In this document: in pieces, positions 18,300 through 26,684 of the stretch
Position numbering within the stretch: the first letter of the stretch is position 1
Layout: each line of letters starts with the position of its first letter
Source of the DNA: Bacteroidota bacterium
GTDB lineage: Bacteria; Bacteroidota; Bacteroidia; Chitinophagales; Chitinophagaceae
Assembly (NCBI GenBank): GCA_023387985.1
Contig: JAEWHC010000009.1
Span: 1 to 64,000 of the forward strand
Direction: 5' to 3'
DNA length: 64,000 bases
Notes under the pieces: model-generated
Told to the model about the DNA's origin: nothing
Seen by the model: the letters and a program-made list of their open reading frames with translations, nothing else
The model's database searches: none
Translations under genes and position numbers: made by a program

Positions 18300-18666
18300 T
18301 TGCTGATTTTGAACTACGAATATATGGCAGCGTGCAGATTTGGCGGATGTGGATGTGTTTGCGGAAGAACGGCAAGGCAACAGGTTATCCGGTCCCGCGG
18401 TGAACGGCGCGTTGCACCGGGCCCCTGGAGAAACCACAGCTTTTCAGGAGAGGATGAGGGTAAGAGCGGATTGGGAACCGGTTTTGAATAAGTGATCAGC
18501 CCCTCCCACAATTTTGTAGTCAAAAATGGCGTTTAGGAATGTGTTTTCACAGAAAGATTTTGTAAAGAATGCGACAGTTATTCTAACATTTCCATAGCAC
18601 TTTATAATTTTGCCAGCCGTTTCATGAATGTTTAACCCCTTTACCACCTTAAACAGTTGATTGCAA
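18300..18666. other. Divergent intergenic region between ligA and transpeptidase
   Basis: This 367-bp gap has no convincing gene on either strand. A -7 element of Bacteroidota type, TAATTTTG, lies at 18605-18612, about 55 bp before the L,D-transpeptidase start. No well-spaced -33 TTG was found. The ligA promoter is not obvious. Confidence 0.45.
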
Positions 18667-19362
18667 ATGAATTTTATCCTTAAGCTGATCCTTCCTTCGC
18701 TCCTCGCCATAACCACCCCGAACATTATGGTGAATGGTGAACCGGGAAGTCGCCTTACTGATCCGGTTAAAGTGACCAAATCGGTTTCTGCCGCCGAAAA
18801 TGCCTATACCACGCTTGGGCTTGCCCAAAAGCTCGATTTTTCCATTTTTGAAAGGGCCTACAAAGGCATGCAAAATATTCAGGGAGTCACCCGGAATGTG
18901 CTGGCCATTGTTGATTTTTCCAAACCCTCATCGGCCAAGCGCTTGTTCGTAATTGACATGGACAGGCAGAAAATACTTTTCGAGACGTTTGTCGCTCACG
19001 GACAGGGTAGTGGAAACCTGAACGCCACCAAATTTTCGAATACCACCGATTCCCACCAAAGCAGCCTGGGTTTTTACCTCACTACCAATACCTACCAGGG
19101 TAAACATGGGTATTCGCTGCGCCTCAGGGGCATGGAAAAAAGCATAAATGACAATGCGGAAAACCGTGCCATTGTTATGCACGGCGCTGATTATGTAAGC
19201 GAAGCGGTTATCCGCAATACCGGCAGGCTGGGCAGAAGCTGGGGTTGTCCGGCAGTGGCTCCCGCTCTCAACAAGCCGATTATTGATGCCATCAAAGGCG
19301 GATCGGTACTTTACATCCATGCGAATGATGCGGAATATGTGAAAAGAAGCGGCATAATCTGA
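18667..19362 (+). CDS. Murein L,D-transpeptidase catalytic domain-family protein
   Basis: A 231-residue exported protein related to the YkuD_2-type L,D-transpeptidase family. The catalytic signature is visible as a conserved His in IVMHGADYVSE followed by GRSWGCPAVAP, where Cys is the expected nucleophile. These enzymes act in the periplasm on peptidoglycan stem peptides or attach proteins to them. Start ATG 18667 is preferred to a TTG two codons upstream. It gives a short hydrophobic N-terminus (FILKLILPSLLAITTP) that would serve as signal peptide. It is monocistronic between ligA (divergent) and the starch-locus regulator. Confidence 0.85.
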   Translation: MNFILKLILPSLLAITTPNIMVNGEPGSRLTDPVKVTKSVSAAENAYTTLGLAQKLDFSIFERAYKGMQNIQGVTRNVLAIVDFSKPSSAKRLFVIDMDRQKILFETFVAHGQGSGNLNATKFSNTTDSHQSSLGFYLTTNTYQGKHGYSLRLRGMEKSINDNAENRAIVMHGADYVSEAVIRNTGRLGRSWGCPAVAPALNKPIIDAIKGGSVLYIHANDAEYVKRSGII

Positions 19363-19453
19363 TTCTTCGCGCAATTTACACATACGGGGTACCACAAGCG
19401 ATAGCTGTGTAAGGCAGCAAATCGCCTTATTTCACCGGCGTTTTAAAAATCTT

Positions 19454-19470
19454 TATGTAAAAAGTACACA
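19454..19470. promoter_or_regulatory. Candidate operator TATGTA-N5-TACACA upstream of Nudix regulator
   Basis: A dyad with arms TGTA/TACA around a 5-bp A-rich spacer, about 43 bp upstream of the regulator's start. The same sequence recurs before the GH13 and susC genes. A possible extra half-site (TTTACATAA) follows immediately. Position and recurrence suggest autoregulation by the adjacent Nudix-type protein. Confidence 0.6.
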
Positions 19471-19512
19471 TTTACATAATTTAGCCTTTTTAATTCGTGG
19501 TTCTGATCCATT

Positions 19513-20235
19513 ATGCCTGATACCCTAACCCATGCCGTCAACCAAAACCTCAGGGAACTTGTTGCTTCATACCCGAGAGTTCCGTTGACTGTGGACTGCG
19601 TGATTTTTGGCTTTGAGGAAAACAAGCTGAAAGTGTTGCTCATTCGCAGCGACCTGGATTATTATAAAGGAAAATGGTCGTTACTCGGTGATTTTGTGCG
19701 TGACAATGAGACCCTGGGCAATGCCGCCAACCGCGTGGTGAAAGAACGAACCGGCCTGGATGACGTCTTTTTAAGACAGGTGCATACCTTCAGCAATCCG
19801 AAACGCCACCCGGGCGGAAGGGTGATTACAGCGGCCTACGCGTCATTGCTTAACATCAACCACCACGAACTCAGCATTACCGACAATGAACTGCACTGGC
19901 ACAATGTGCGCACCATCCGTGAAATGGCATTTGACCATAAGGAAATTGTGGACAGCTGCTACCGTTGGTTGCAGAAATCCATACAGGAAAACCCGCTGGG
20001 AATCAATTTGCTGGATGAAAAATTCTCGCTGCGCGAACTGCAAAATCTCTATGAAGCCATACTAAACATAACCCTCGACCGCAGGAACTTCCGCAAAAAG
20101 TTCTTCAATATGGATTTTTTGATTGATACCGGCGAAATGGAGCAGGATGTAAAACACCGTCCGGGCAAACTCTACAAATTCAATTTTGAAAAATACGAGA
20201 AATCGAAGCGCAATTTTTTCGGGATAGATTTCTGA
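19513..20235 (+). CDS. Nudix-type (NrtR-like) transcriptional regulator
   Basis: A 240-residue protein with an N-terminal Nudix fold (about residues 20-145) and a C-terminal winged-helix domain (about 155-235; FSLRELQNLYEAILN then RRNFRKKFF). The Nudix box is degenerate: GDFVRDNETLGNAANRVVKE replaces the catalytic Glu residues of the consensus GX5EX7REUXEEXGU. Hydrolysis is therefore unlikely and ligand sensing likely, as in NrtR-type repressors and the Bacteroides AraR protein. It heads the Sus-like locus. The conserved dyad found before its own start, before GH13 and before susC is its probable binding site, and the effector is probably a sugar or sugar-nucleotide. Confidence 0.88.
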   Translation: MPDTLTHAVNQNLRELVASYPRVPLTVDCVIFGFEENKLKVLLIRSDLDYYKGKWSLLGDFVRDNETLGNAANRVVKERTGLDDVFLRQVHTFSNPKRHPGGRVITAAYASLLNINHHELSITDNELHWHNVRTIREMAFDHKEIVDSCYRWLQKSIQENPLGINLLDEKFSLRELQNLYEAILNITLDRRNFRKKFFNMDFLIDTGEMEQDVKHRPGKLYKFNFEKYEKSKRNFFGIDF

Positions 20236-20474
20236 ATAATCATTTAAAACATTAAGCGACAGGGTCAGCAAGGGCCTCCCTCGATTGCAAAACCGGCGCG
20301 AACTCAACGCTAAGAATTCTCCATAGGTTGCGATGAGTCAGCAGGCTTACCCGCAATGGCCCAACCGGCGCGACTCAACGCAGAGGAACGTTGAAAAACA
20401 GGCGGGGTTTTATTGCGCTCCCGTGGATTGCGTGATCAATTAGGGGCTTTCTAAAATTTTTTCTTAAAAAGTCC
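20236..20474. other. Spacer with a 20-bp direct repeat
   Basis: A gene-free gap. It holds two copies of AACCGGCGCG(A)ACTCAACGC at 20291-20310 and 20363-20381, the second lacking one A, 72 bp apart. A G/C-rich then T-rich stretch at about 20400-20420 (AGGCGGGGTTTT) could be part of a terminator for the regulator gene, but no clean hairpin was found. Confidence 0.45.
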
Positions 20475-20504
20475 TTGCTATTGTGTAAAAAATACACATC
20501 TTTG
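20475..20504 (+). promoter_or_regulatory. Promoter of GH13 gene with operator between its -33 and -7
   Basis: A TTG at 20475-20477 and CATCTTTG at 20497-20504 (one base from TAnnTTTG), separated by 19 bp, fit the Bacteroidota promoter. The perfect 17-bp dyad TGTGTA-N5-TACACA at 20482-20498 lies in the spacer and touches the -7 box, a position suited to repression. The gene starts about 30 bp downstream. Confidence 0.6.
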
Positions 20505-20535
20505 CAATCCGAACGAAAACCAAGCTTTGCCGGCA

Positions 20536-23493
20536 ATGAAAAAAAGCCATTCCATATCGGTTTCGCACCACTTTTACAGGGCATTCCAGGCTTTGGTTTT
20601 ATTGGTTTTCCTGAATGTTTCCGGATCCGCGCAATTATTAAGCTGGGGTCCTGATTTTATCACCGATGCCAATGCCGGGGACGTTACCATCACCATGGAT
20701 GCCAATTTTGGCAACAAAGGCTTGCTTGGATACAATGCCGATGACGTTTATGTGCATATCGGGTTGATTACCAGTGAAAGCACTGGGGCAGCAAACTGGT
20801 TGTACACGAAAACGACATGGGGTACAACGCCAGCCGCTTACAAAGCCACCTCTGCCGGAACCAATAAATGGCAGTTTACCATCAGCAATCTGCGGCAATA
20901 CTTTGGAGTGGTTCCGGGTGAACAGGTCCTGAAGATCGCCATCCTTTTCCGTAACGGGGCTGGCAACATAAAGCAGGCCAATGCCGACGGTTCCGATATG
21001 TATATCCCCGTCATTCAGCCGGGGCAGCATGCCATCCGGATCAGGCAACCGTTTTTTCAGCCAACTTTTCAGCCCATTCCTGAACCCGCCAACTGGACGG
21101 TTGGAAGCAATCTGGCCCTGAACGCGGTTTCAAGTCTGGCAGGAGATATGAAGTGGGAGCATAACGGTGCGGTATTGACGACGCAATCCGGAACAACGGT
21201 TCAAACGAATTATACGGTTACGGCAACGGGCACCCACCAGTTTTTGGCCACATCAATAAGCGGTGGCAGTACGGTGAGCACCGGTTACGATTTTTACATT
21301 CCTGTACCGGTTGAAGTAGCTGATGTACCGGCCGGAATGCGGGACGGCATAAATTATAACCCCTCCGGAACGGAAGCTACACTTGTGCTTTTTGCTCCGC
21401 AAAAATCTTCAGTGCAGGTAATTGGCGATTTCTCCGACTGGCAGCCACAGGCCGCATATCAAATGAAGCGGTCCCCGGATGGCAACCGTTACTGGCTATC
21501 CATTTCGGGTCTGATGCCCGGCCGGGAATACGGCTATCAATACCTTATTGACGGTTCATTGAAAGTGGCTGATGCCTACAGCGAAAAAGTGCTTGATCCG
21601 TGGAATGATGCTTACATCAACCAGGCGCCCTACCTGAATAAATATCCCAACCTGAAACCTTATCCAACCGGGAAAACCACCGGAATCGTGAGTGTGTTGC
21701 AACCGGGAAAAGCGGCCTATAACTGGCAGGTTACTTCCTTCAGCAGGCCGGACAAAAATAATCTCATCATTTATGAATTGCTGCTGCGCGATTTTATGGG
21801 TCGCAGCGACTGGCAGACCCTGCAGGATACCTTAAATTATTTGCTTCGTCTTGGAGTGAATGCCATTCAGCTCATGCCTTTTACGGAGTTTGAAGGCAAC
21901 AACAGCTGGGGTTACAATCCGGCGTTTATGTTTGCCGCCGATAAATTTTACGGGCCGGAAAACACATTGAAGCGGTTTATTGATGTGTGCCATGCCAATG
22001 GCATCGCAGTTATCCTCGACCTGGTACTCAATCATCAATTTGGATCCAGCCCATTGGTGCAAATGTACTGGGACGCGGCAAACAGCAAACCCGCGGGTAG
22101 CAACCCCTGGTTTAACCCCGACGCCAAACATCCTTTTAACGTGGGGTACGATATGAACCATGCATCCGCGGCTACAAAAGCTTTTACTTACCGGGTAATG
22201 GAACATTGGCTGCAGCAGTTCAGGATCGACGGTTTCCGCTGGGATCTGAGCAAAGGATTTACGCAGACTACAAGCAATGGTGATGATCAATTCCGTCTTT
22301 ACGATGCTTCCCGCATCAATATCTGGAAAGATTATTACGCCAAATCACAGGTTTACTCATCCGGAGCCTACATGATCCTGGAACATTTCGCCGAAGACCG
22401 TGAGGAAGCCGAACTGGCCCAAAACGGCATGATGCTGTGGGGAAATCAGAACCATGCTTTCAACCAGAATTCCATGGGTTACTCCGATCAGTCTGACCTG
22501 AGCCGGCTTTATGCCAAAACCCGCTGGACTGCTTATGGAGCAGGAAACCTTCAAAACCTTGTTGGTTATGCCGAAAGCCATGATGAAGAAAGGCTGGCCT
22601 ATAAGAACAGAAAATTTGGCAACAGCACAAATGTTCAGCATGACGCGAAGCAACCGGCTGTGTATTCAAACCGGATGCAAACTGTTGCGGCATTTTTGCT
22701 TTCGGCTCCGGGTCCAAAAATGCTCTGGCAATTTGGCGAACTCGCCTATGACAGCAGCATCAACATGTGCGAGGACCTGAAAACTTATGAAGATGGCCGT
22801 TGCCGTACAGCGCCAAAGCCCCCTGCCTGGAACATGCCCGGAGGAAATTACAACAACAACATCTATCGTATTCCCCTGCGCAATATGTACAGCAAACTCA
22901 TTGCCCTGCGCACAAAGAACCCTGCTTACGTGAGCACCTGGACTTCAACTGACCACAGTTTCTCACTCGGGAATACGTATTTCAAATGGCAATGGCTGCG
23001 TGGTCCAAATCTTTCCGTAGTTACGGCGGGCAATTTCAATGTGAGCAGTATGGCAGGAAATGTTGAATTTCCGGCCACGGGCACCTGGTATCTCTACGCT
23101 GGCAACTGGGAGCATACGACAGCGGGCACCGTCAACCCGAATATGAGCTATGATGCGTCCACCGGGCAGGTGCGGATCCAGGTAAATTCACTCAGCCAAT
23201 CGCTGAACCTGCCTCCGGGGAGTTTCGCGCTGTTTACCGACAGGCTGCCCGAATTGCCGGTAAACCGTGAATATGTATTTATTGGGAACGGAAGCTGGCA
23301 GCTTGCAGCCAATTGGGTGAATGGCCAGGTGCCGCCAGGACATTTGCCCGCAGGGTCAAAAATTACGATCAATCCGCTTGAAGGCGGCGAAGCTATACTG
23401 GATGTAAATCAAACGATAGGAAATGGCGCAACTCTCATTGTGCTGAGCGGAAAAACATTAAGGCTTACGAGCGGTAACCTGATCAGAAACTAA
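20536..23493 (+). CDS. Secreted GH13 alpha-amylase-family enzyme
   Basis: A 985-residue exported alpha-glucan hydrolase of clan GH-H. After a signal peptide (ending near NVSGSAQ) come a beta-rich region (about 20-260), an E-set/CBM48-like domain (about 270-350; VQVIGDFSDWQP), the catalytic barrel, and a C-terminal beta-rich tail. The three catalytic acids are nucleophile D570 (DGFRWD), acid/base E616 (LEHFAED) and D683 (ESHDEERL). The YNLIIYELLLRDF-like entry and DLVLNHQF match conserved regions I and II. It resembles pullulanase or branching-enzyme-like amylases and would attack starch or glycogen outside the cell, feeding the SusC/D importer encoded downstream. ATG 20536 is preferred to a TTG three codons earlier. 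Confidence 0.92.
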   Translation: MKKSHSISVSHHFYRAFQALVLLVFLNVSGSAQLLSWGPDFITDANAGDVTITMDANFGNKGLLGYNADDVYVHIGLITSESTGAANWLYTKTTWGTTPAAYKATSAGTNKWQFTISNLRQYFGVVPGEQVLKIAILFRNGAGNIKQANADGSDMYIPVIQPGQHAIRIRQPFFQPTFQPIPEPANWTVGSNLALNAVSSLAGDMKWEHNGAVLTTQSGTTVQTNYTVTATGTHQFLATSISGGSTVSTGYDFYIPVPVEVADVPAGMRDGINYNPSGTEATLVLFAPQKSSVQVIGDFSDWQPQAAYQMKRSPDGNRYWLSISGLMPGREYGYQYLIDGSLKVADAYSEKVLDPWNDAYINQAPYLNKYPNLKPYPTGKTTGIVSVLQPGKAAYNWQVTSFSRPDKNNLIIYELLLRDFMGRSDWQTLQDTLNYLLRLGVNAIQLMPFTEFEGNNSWGYNPAFMFAADKFYGPENTLKRFIDVCHANGIAVILDLVLNHQFGSSPLVQMYWDAANSKPAGSNPWFNPDAKHPFNVGYDMNHASAATKAFTYRVMEHWLQQFRIDGFRWDLSKGFTQTTSNGDDQFRLYDASRINIWKDYYAKSQVYSSGAYMILEHFAEDREEAELAQNGMMLWGNQNHAFNQNSMGYSDQSDLSRLYAKTRWTAYGAGNLQNLVGYAESHDEERLAYKNRKFGNSTNVQHDAKQPAVYSNRMQTVAAFLLSAPGPKMLWQFGELAYDSSINMCEDLKTYEDGRCRTAPKPPAWNMPGGNYNNNIYRIPLRNMYSKLIALRTKNPAYVSTWTSTDHSFSLGNTYFKWQWLRGPNLSVVTAGNFNVSSMAGNVEFPATGTWYLYAGNWEHTTAGTVNPNMSYDASTGQVRIQVNSLSQSLNLPPGSFALFTDRLPELPVNREYVFIGNGSWQLAANWVNGQVPPGHLPAGSKITINPLEGGEAILDVNQTIGNGATLIVLSGKTLRLTSGNLIRN

Positions 23494-23693
23494 GGATTTT
23501 CTCAGGGGTTTTGCAAAGAACCCGTGAGATGGTCTGCAAAAATTGCAATATGTAAAAAATACACAATCAAAGCAGCGAAATGCGTAGAATTTATGTCTTT
23601 TAAAGAGTGACTTGCCCGCTTGCCGACTGCTGTTTCGATTACCAAAACCTGAACTAATCTTTGAAAATAAATCTGAACACAAAATCAATTTGT
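23494..23693 (+). promoter_or_regulatory. GH13-susC spacer with hairpin and candidate operator
   Basis: Shortly after the GH13 stop is an imperfect stem-loop (23501-23528, CTCAGGGGTT / AACCCGTGAG) with no T-run, possibly a processing or partial termination site. The third copy of the dyad (TATGTA-N5-TACACA) is at 23549-23565, about 130 bp before susC. It implies a separate promoter for susCD under the same regulator. The promoter core was not identified. Confidence 0.5.
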
Positions 23694-26684
23694 ATGAATC
23701 TAAAACGACTGTTGAAAGCAATGGTTCTGCCGGTTGTACTGCTTATCGCAATGCAAGGCTGGAGCCAGACCGTGGTAACCGGTACAGTTTCCGGAACCGA
23801 GGGTCAACCGCTGTCCGGTGTTTCCATCCTTATTAAAGGAACAACCACCGGTACCAGCACAGATGCCAATGGCGCATTTACCATTGGTGCCGCGCAAGGG
23901 TCAACCCTTGTATTTTCTTATGTGGGCTACAACGACCAGGAATGGGTAGTTAGCGGTCCACTGGCCAACATCACCATGCAGGCCGGCGCACAAACCGGGC
24001 TTGATGAAGTTGTGGTGGTTGCTTATGGTACACGCCGAAAAACGGACCTTACCGGTTCAGTTACCGCGGTTACCTCAAAAGATTTCCAAAAAGGAAATAT
24101 CGGCTCATCCGAGCAATTGTTGCAAGGCAAAGTGGCCGGGTTGGAAGTAACAACCGGCGGCGGACAGGCCGGTGGCGGCAGTAAGCTGCGTATCCGTTCT
24201 TCTTCTTCATTGAATGCAAGCAACGAACCCCTGATCGTAATTGACGGTGTTCCTGTAGAGAGCAATGGCGTAGCCGGAACAGCAAACCTGCTGAACACCA
24301 TCAACCCCAATGACATTGAAAGCATGAGTGTTTTGAAAGATGCTTCTGCTACCGCCCTTTACGGTTCGCGTGCTTCAAACGGGGTGATCATCATCACTAC
24401 AAAAAAAGGAACCAGCGGCAAGCCGCAATTCAACTTCAATACCCGGGCTTCATTGAGCCAGATCGGGAAAACCGTTGATGTGCTTAGCGCTGATGAAATC
24501 CGCAGGATTGTAGGCGAAACCGGCAACCAGGCCTTTATCGGTATGCTGGGTACGGCAAATACCGACTGGCAAAAAGAAATCTATCAAAACGCCTTTGGCT
24601 GGGACAATAACCTCAGCGTTGCCGGCCGCCTGAACCTGGGCGAGGACGTTATGCTTCCCTACCGTTTGAGCGGTGGCTTTTACACCCAGGAAGGAATCCT
24701 GAAAACAAATAAATTCGATCGTTACACCACATCGCTGAATTTGTCTCCCAAATTCCTGGACAATCACCTGAGCCTGAATGTGAATGCCAAATACAGCTTC
24801 ACCAAGAATATTTTCCCCGATGAAGGCGCCATTGGCAACGCGGTAAACTTTGACCCCACCCAGCCTGTTTACAGAACCGACAAACGCTTCGGTGGCTTTT
24901 ACGAATGGGTAAACAGCAATGGTGCGTTGAATTCACTGTCCAACCGCAATCCAGTTGCTTTGCTGATGCTTCGCGATGCACGCAGCGATGTCAATCGTTT
25001 TATCGGCAATGTGCAGGGAGATTATAAGCTTCATTTCTTTCCCGACCTGCACGTGTTATTCAATGTGGGTATGGATCGTTCGCATGGCAGTGGGTTTGAG
25101 CGCATCGACTCCTCTTCCGCCCGTTCGAACCTCAGTTTTAATGATGCTTCCGGCGTAAGCCGCGGACGATACAGCCAATACCAGCAAACAAAAACAAGTC
25201 AACTGGCCGACGTGCAGCTGTACTATGAAAAAAACCTGGGCAATGGGTATAAAGTAGATGTCCTTGCCGGGCATGGCTACCAGGATTTTTATACAGACGA
25301 CATTTTCTATGCCGGCACATTTGCAGACGGAGCGAAAGATCCTACGCAGGTATTGATTTTCCCCGATGATCGCAATGGATTTGCCATTGAAAGTTACCTT
25401 GGTCGCCTGAACCTTATGCTTGCTGACAAATATTTATTGACTGCTTCTATCCGCAGGGATGCCAGTTCCAAGTTCAGCCCCGATAACCGTGTGGGTTTAT
25501 TCCCGGCTGTGGCATTTGCCTGGAAATTGAAAGATGAATTTTTTGCAGGAACGGATGTGGTAAATGACCTGAAACTACGCGCAAGCTGGGGTGAAACCGG
25601 TCAGCAGGATGGCATTGCCTGGTACAGCTACCTTCCCGTATATGGTCAGAGCGGCCGTGGTGCCGACTACCAGTTTGGAAATGATACTGTGACCACGCGC
25701 CGTCCAAGTGCATTTGACCCGAGTGTTCGCTGGGAAACTACCCAGACGCTGAACTTCGGACTGGATTATGCTTTTGCGCAAAACAGGGTATATGGTACGG
25801 TAGATATTTACCGTAAAAAAACCAAAGACCTGCTTTCTATTGTTCCTATAGCCCCGGGTTCCAACTTTAGCGTGGAGCTGTTGCAGAATGTAGGCAATAT
25901 GCTGAATGAAGGTGTTGAATTTACGCTTGGCCTCGTGCCGGTTCGCAATGGCAACCTGACCTGGGATTTGAATTTCAATTTCGCCGCCAACCGTTCGGAG
26001 ATCACCAACCTGCTTAAGTTTGACGATCCCAATTTCAAAGGCATCGTAACAAGTGGCATTTCCGGAGGTACCGGGAACAATATCGGCAAATTCGCCGTAG
26101 GATACGCTCCGTATGTTTATTTCCCCTTCAAACAGGTTTACGACCAAACCGGCAAACCGGTTGACGGATTGTATGAAGACCTGGACCGCAATGGCGAGAT
26201 TGACGAAAACGACCGTTACTATTATAAAAAACCGGCTGCGGATTTCCTGCTTGGCGCAAGCACCAGTGTTTCCGTTGGAAAATTCACTGCAGGCATTACT
26301 GGTCACGGCCAGATCGGCAACTATCTCTACAACAACTACCTGAGCAATACCGGAGCGATCAACAGCATCATGAGCCCGACGAACTTTATCGGTAACGTGA
26401 GTACCAATTATCTGAATACAGAGTTTGCCAACCTCCGGTACCTGACGGATTATTATATTGAGAATGCAAGCTTCTTCCGGATTGATAACATCAACCTGGG
26501 TTACAACTTCGGCCGCATCATGAATGACAGGGCCGCACTGCGCTTGTTTGGGAGCATTCAAAATGTTGCGGTGATCTCGAATTACAAAGGCCTGGATCCT
26601 GAAGTATCTTCGGTTTCCGGTGTGGACAACAATATTTATCCCCGTCCAAGGGTATTCTCCATTGGTGCAGACATAAACTTTTAA
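23694..26684 (+). CDS. susC: SusC-like TonB-dependent outer membrane transporter
   Basis: A 996-residue SusC/RagA-type outer membrane barrel importing oligosaccharides with energy from TonB. Order: signal peptide (ending QGWSQ), carboxypeptidase-regulatory-like domain (about 25-105; GTVSGTEGQPLSGVSILIKG), TonB box region with LDEVVVVAYGT, plug domain with the SusC motif SVLKDASATALYGSRASNGV, then the barrel ending with an aromatic C-terminal strand (FSIGADINF). ATG 23694 is preferred to a TTG 11 codons earlier because it gives a clean signal peptide. susD follows with no gap. The neighbouring GH13 and SusE/F genes point to an alpha-glucan substrate. Confidence 0.96.
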   Translation: MNLKRLLKAMVLPVVLLIAMQGWSQTVVTGTVSGTEGQPLSGVSILIKGTTTGTSTDANGAFTIGAAQGSTLVFSYVGYNDQEWVVSGPLANITMQAGAQTGLDEVVVVAYGTRRKTDLTGSVTAVTSKDFQKGNIGSSEQLLQGKVAGLEVTTGGGQAGGGSKLRIRSSSSLNASNEPLIVIDGVPVESNGVAGTANLLNTINPNDIESMSVLKDASATALYGSRASNGVIIITTKKGTSGKPQFNFNTRASLSQIGKTVDVLSADEIRRIVGETGNQAFIGMLGTANTDWQKEIYQNAFGWDNNLSVAGRLNLGEDVMLPYRLSGGFYTQEGILKTNKFDRYTTSLNLSPKFLDNHLSLNVNAKYSFTKNIFPDEGAIGNAVNFDPTQPVYRTDKRFGGFYEWVNSNGALNSLSNRNPVALLMLRDARSDVNRFIGNVQGDYKLHFFPDLHVLFNVGMDRSHGSGFERIDSSSARSNLSFNDASGVSRGRYSQYQQTKTSQLADVQLYYEKNLGNGYKVDVLAGHGYQDFYTDDIFYAGTFADGAKDPTQVLIFPDDRNGFAIESYLGRLNLMLADKYLLTASIRRDASSKFSPDNRVGLFPAVAFAWKLKDEFFAGTDVVNDLKLRASWGETGQQDGIAWYSYLPVYGQSGRGADYQFGNDTVTTRRPSAFDPSVRWETTQTLNFGLDYAFAQNRVYGTVDIYRKKTKDLLSIVPIAPGSNFSVELLQNVGNMLNEGVEFTLGLVPVRNGNLTWDLNFNFAANRSEITNLLKFDDPNFKGIVTSGISGGTGNNIGKFAVGYAPYVYFPFKQVYDQTGKPVDGLYEDLDRNGEIDENDRYYYKKPAADFLLGASTSVSVGKFTAGITGHGQIGNYLYNNYLSNTGAINSIMSPTNFIGNVSTNYLNTEFANLRYLTDYYIENASFFRIDNINLGYNFGRIMNDRAALRLFGSIQNVAVISNYKGLDPEVSSVSGVDNNIYPRPRVFSIGADINF

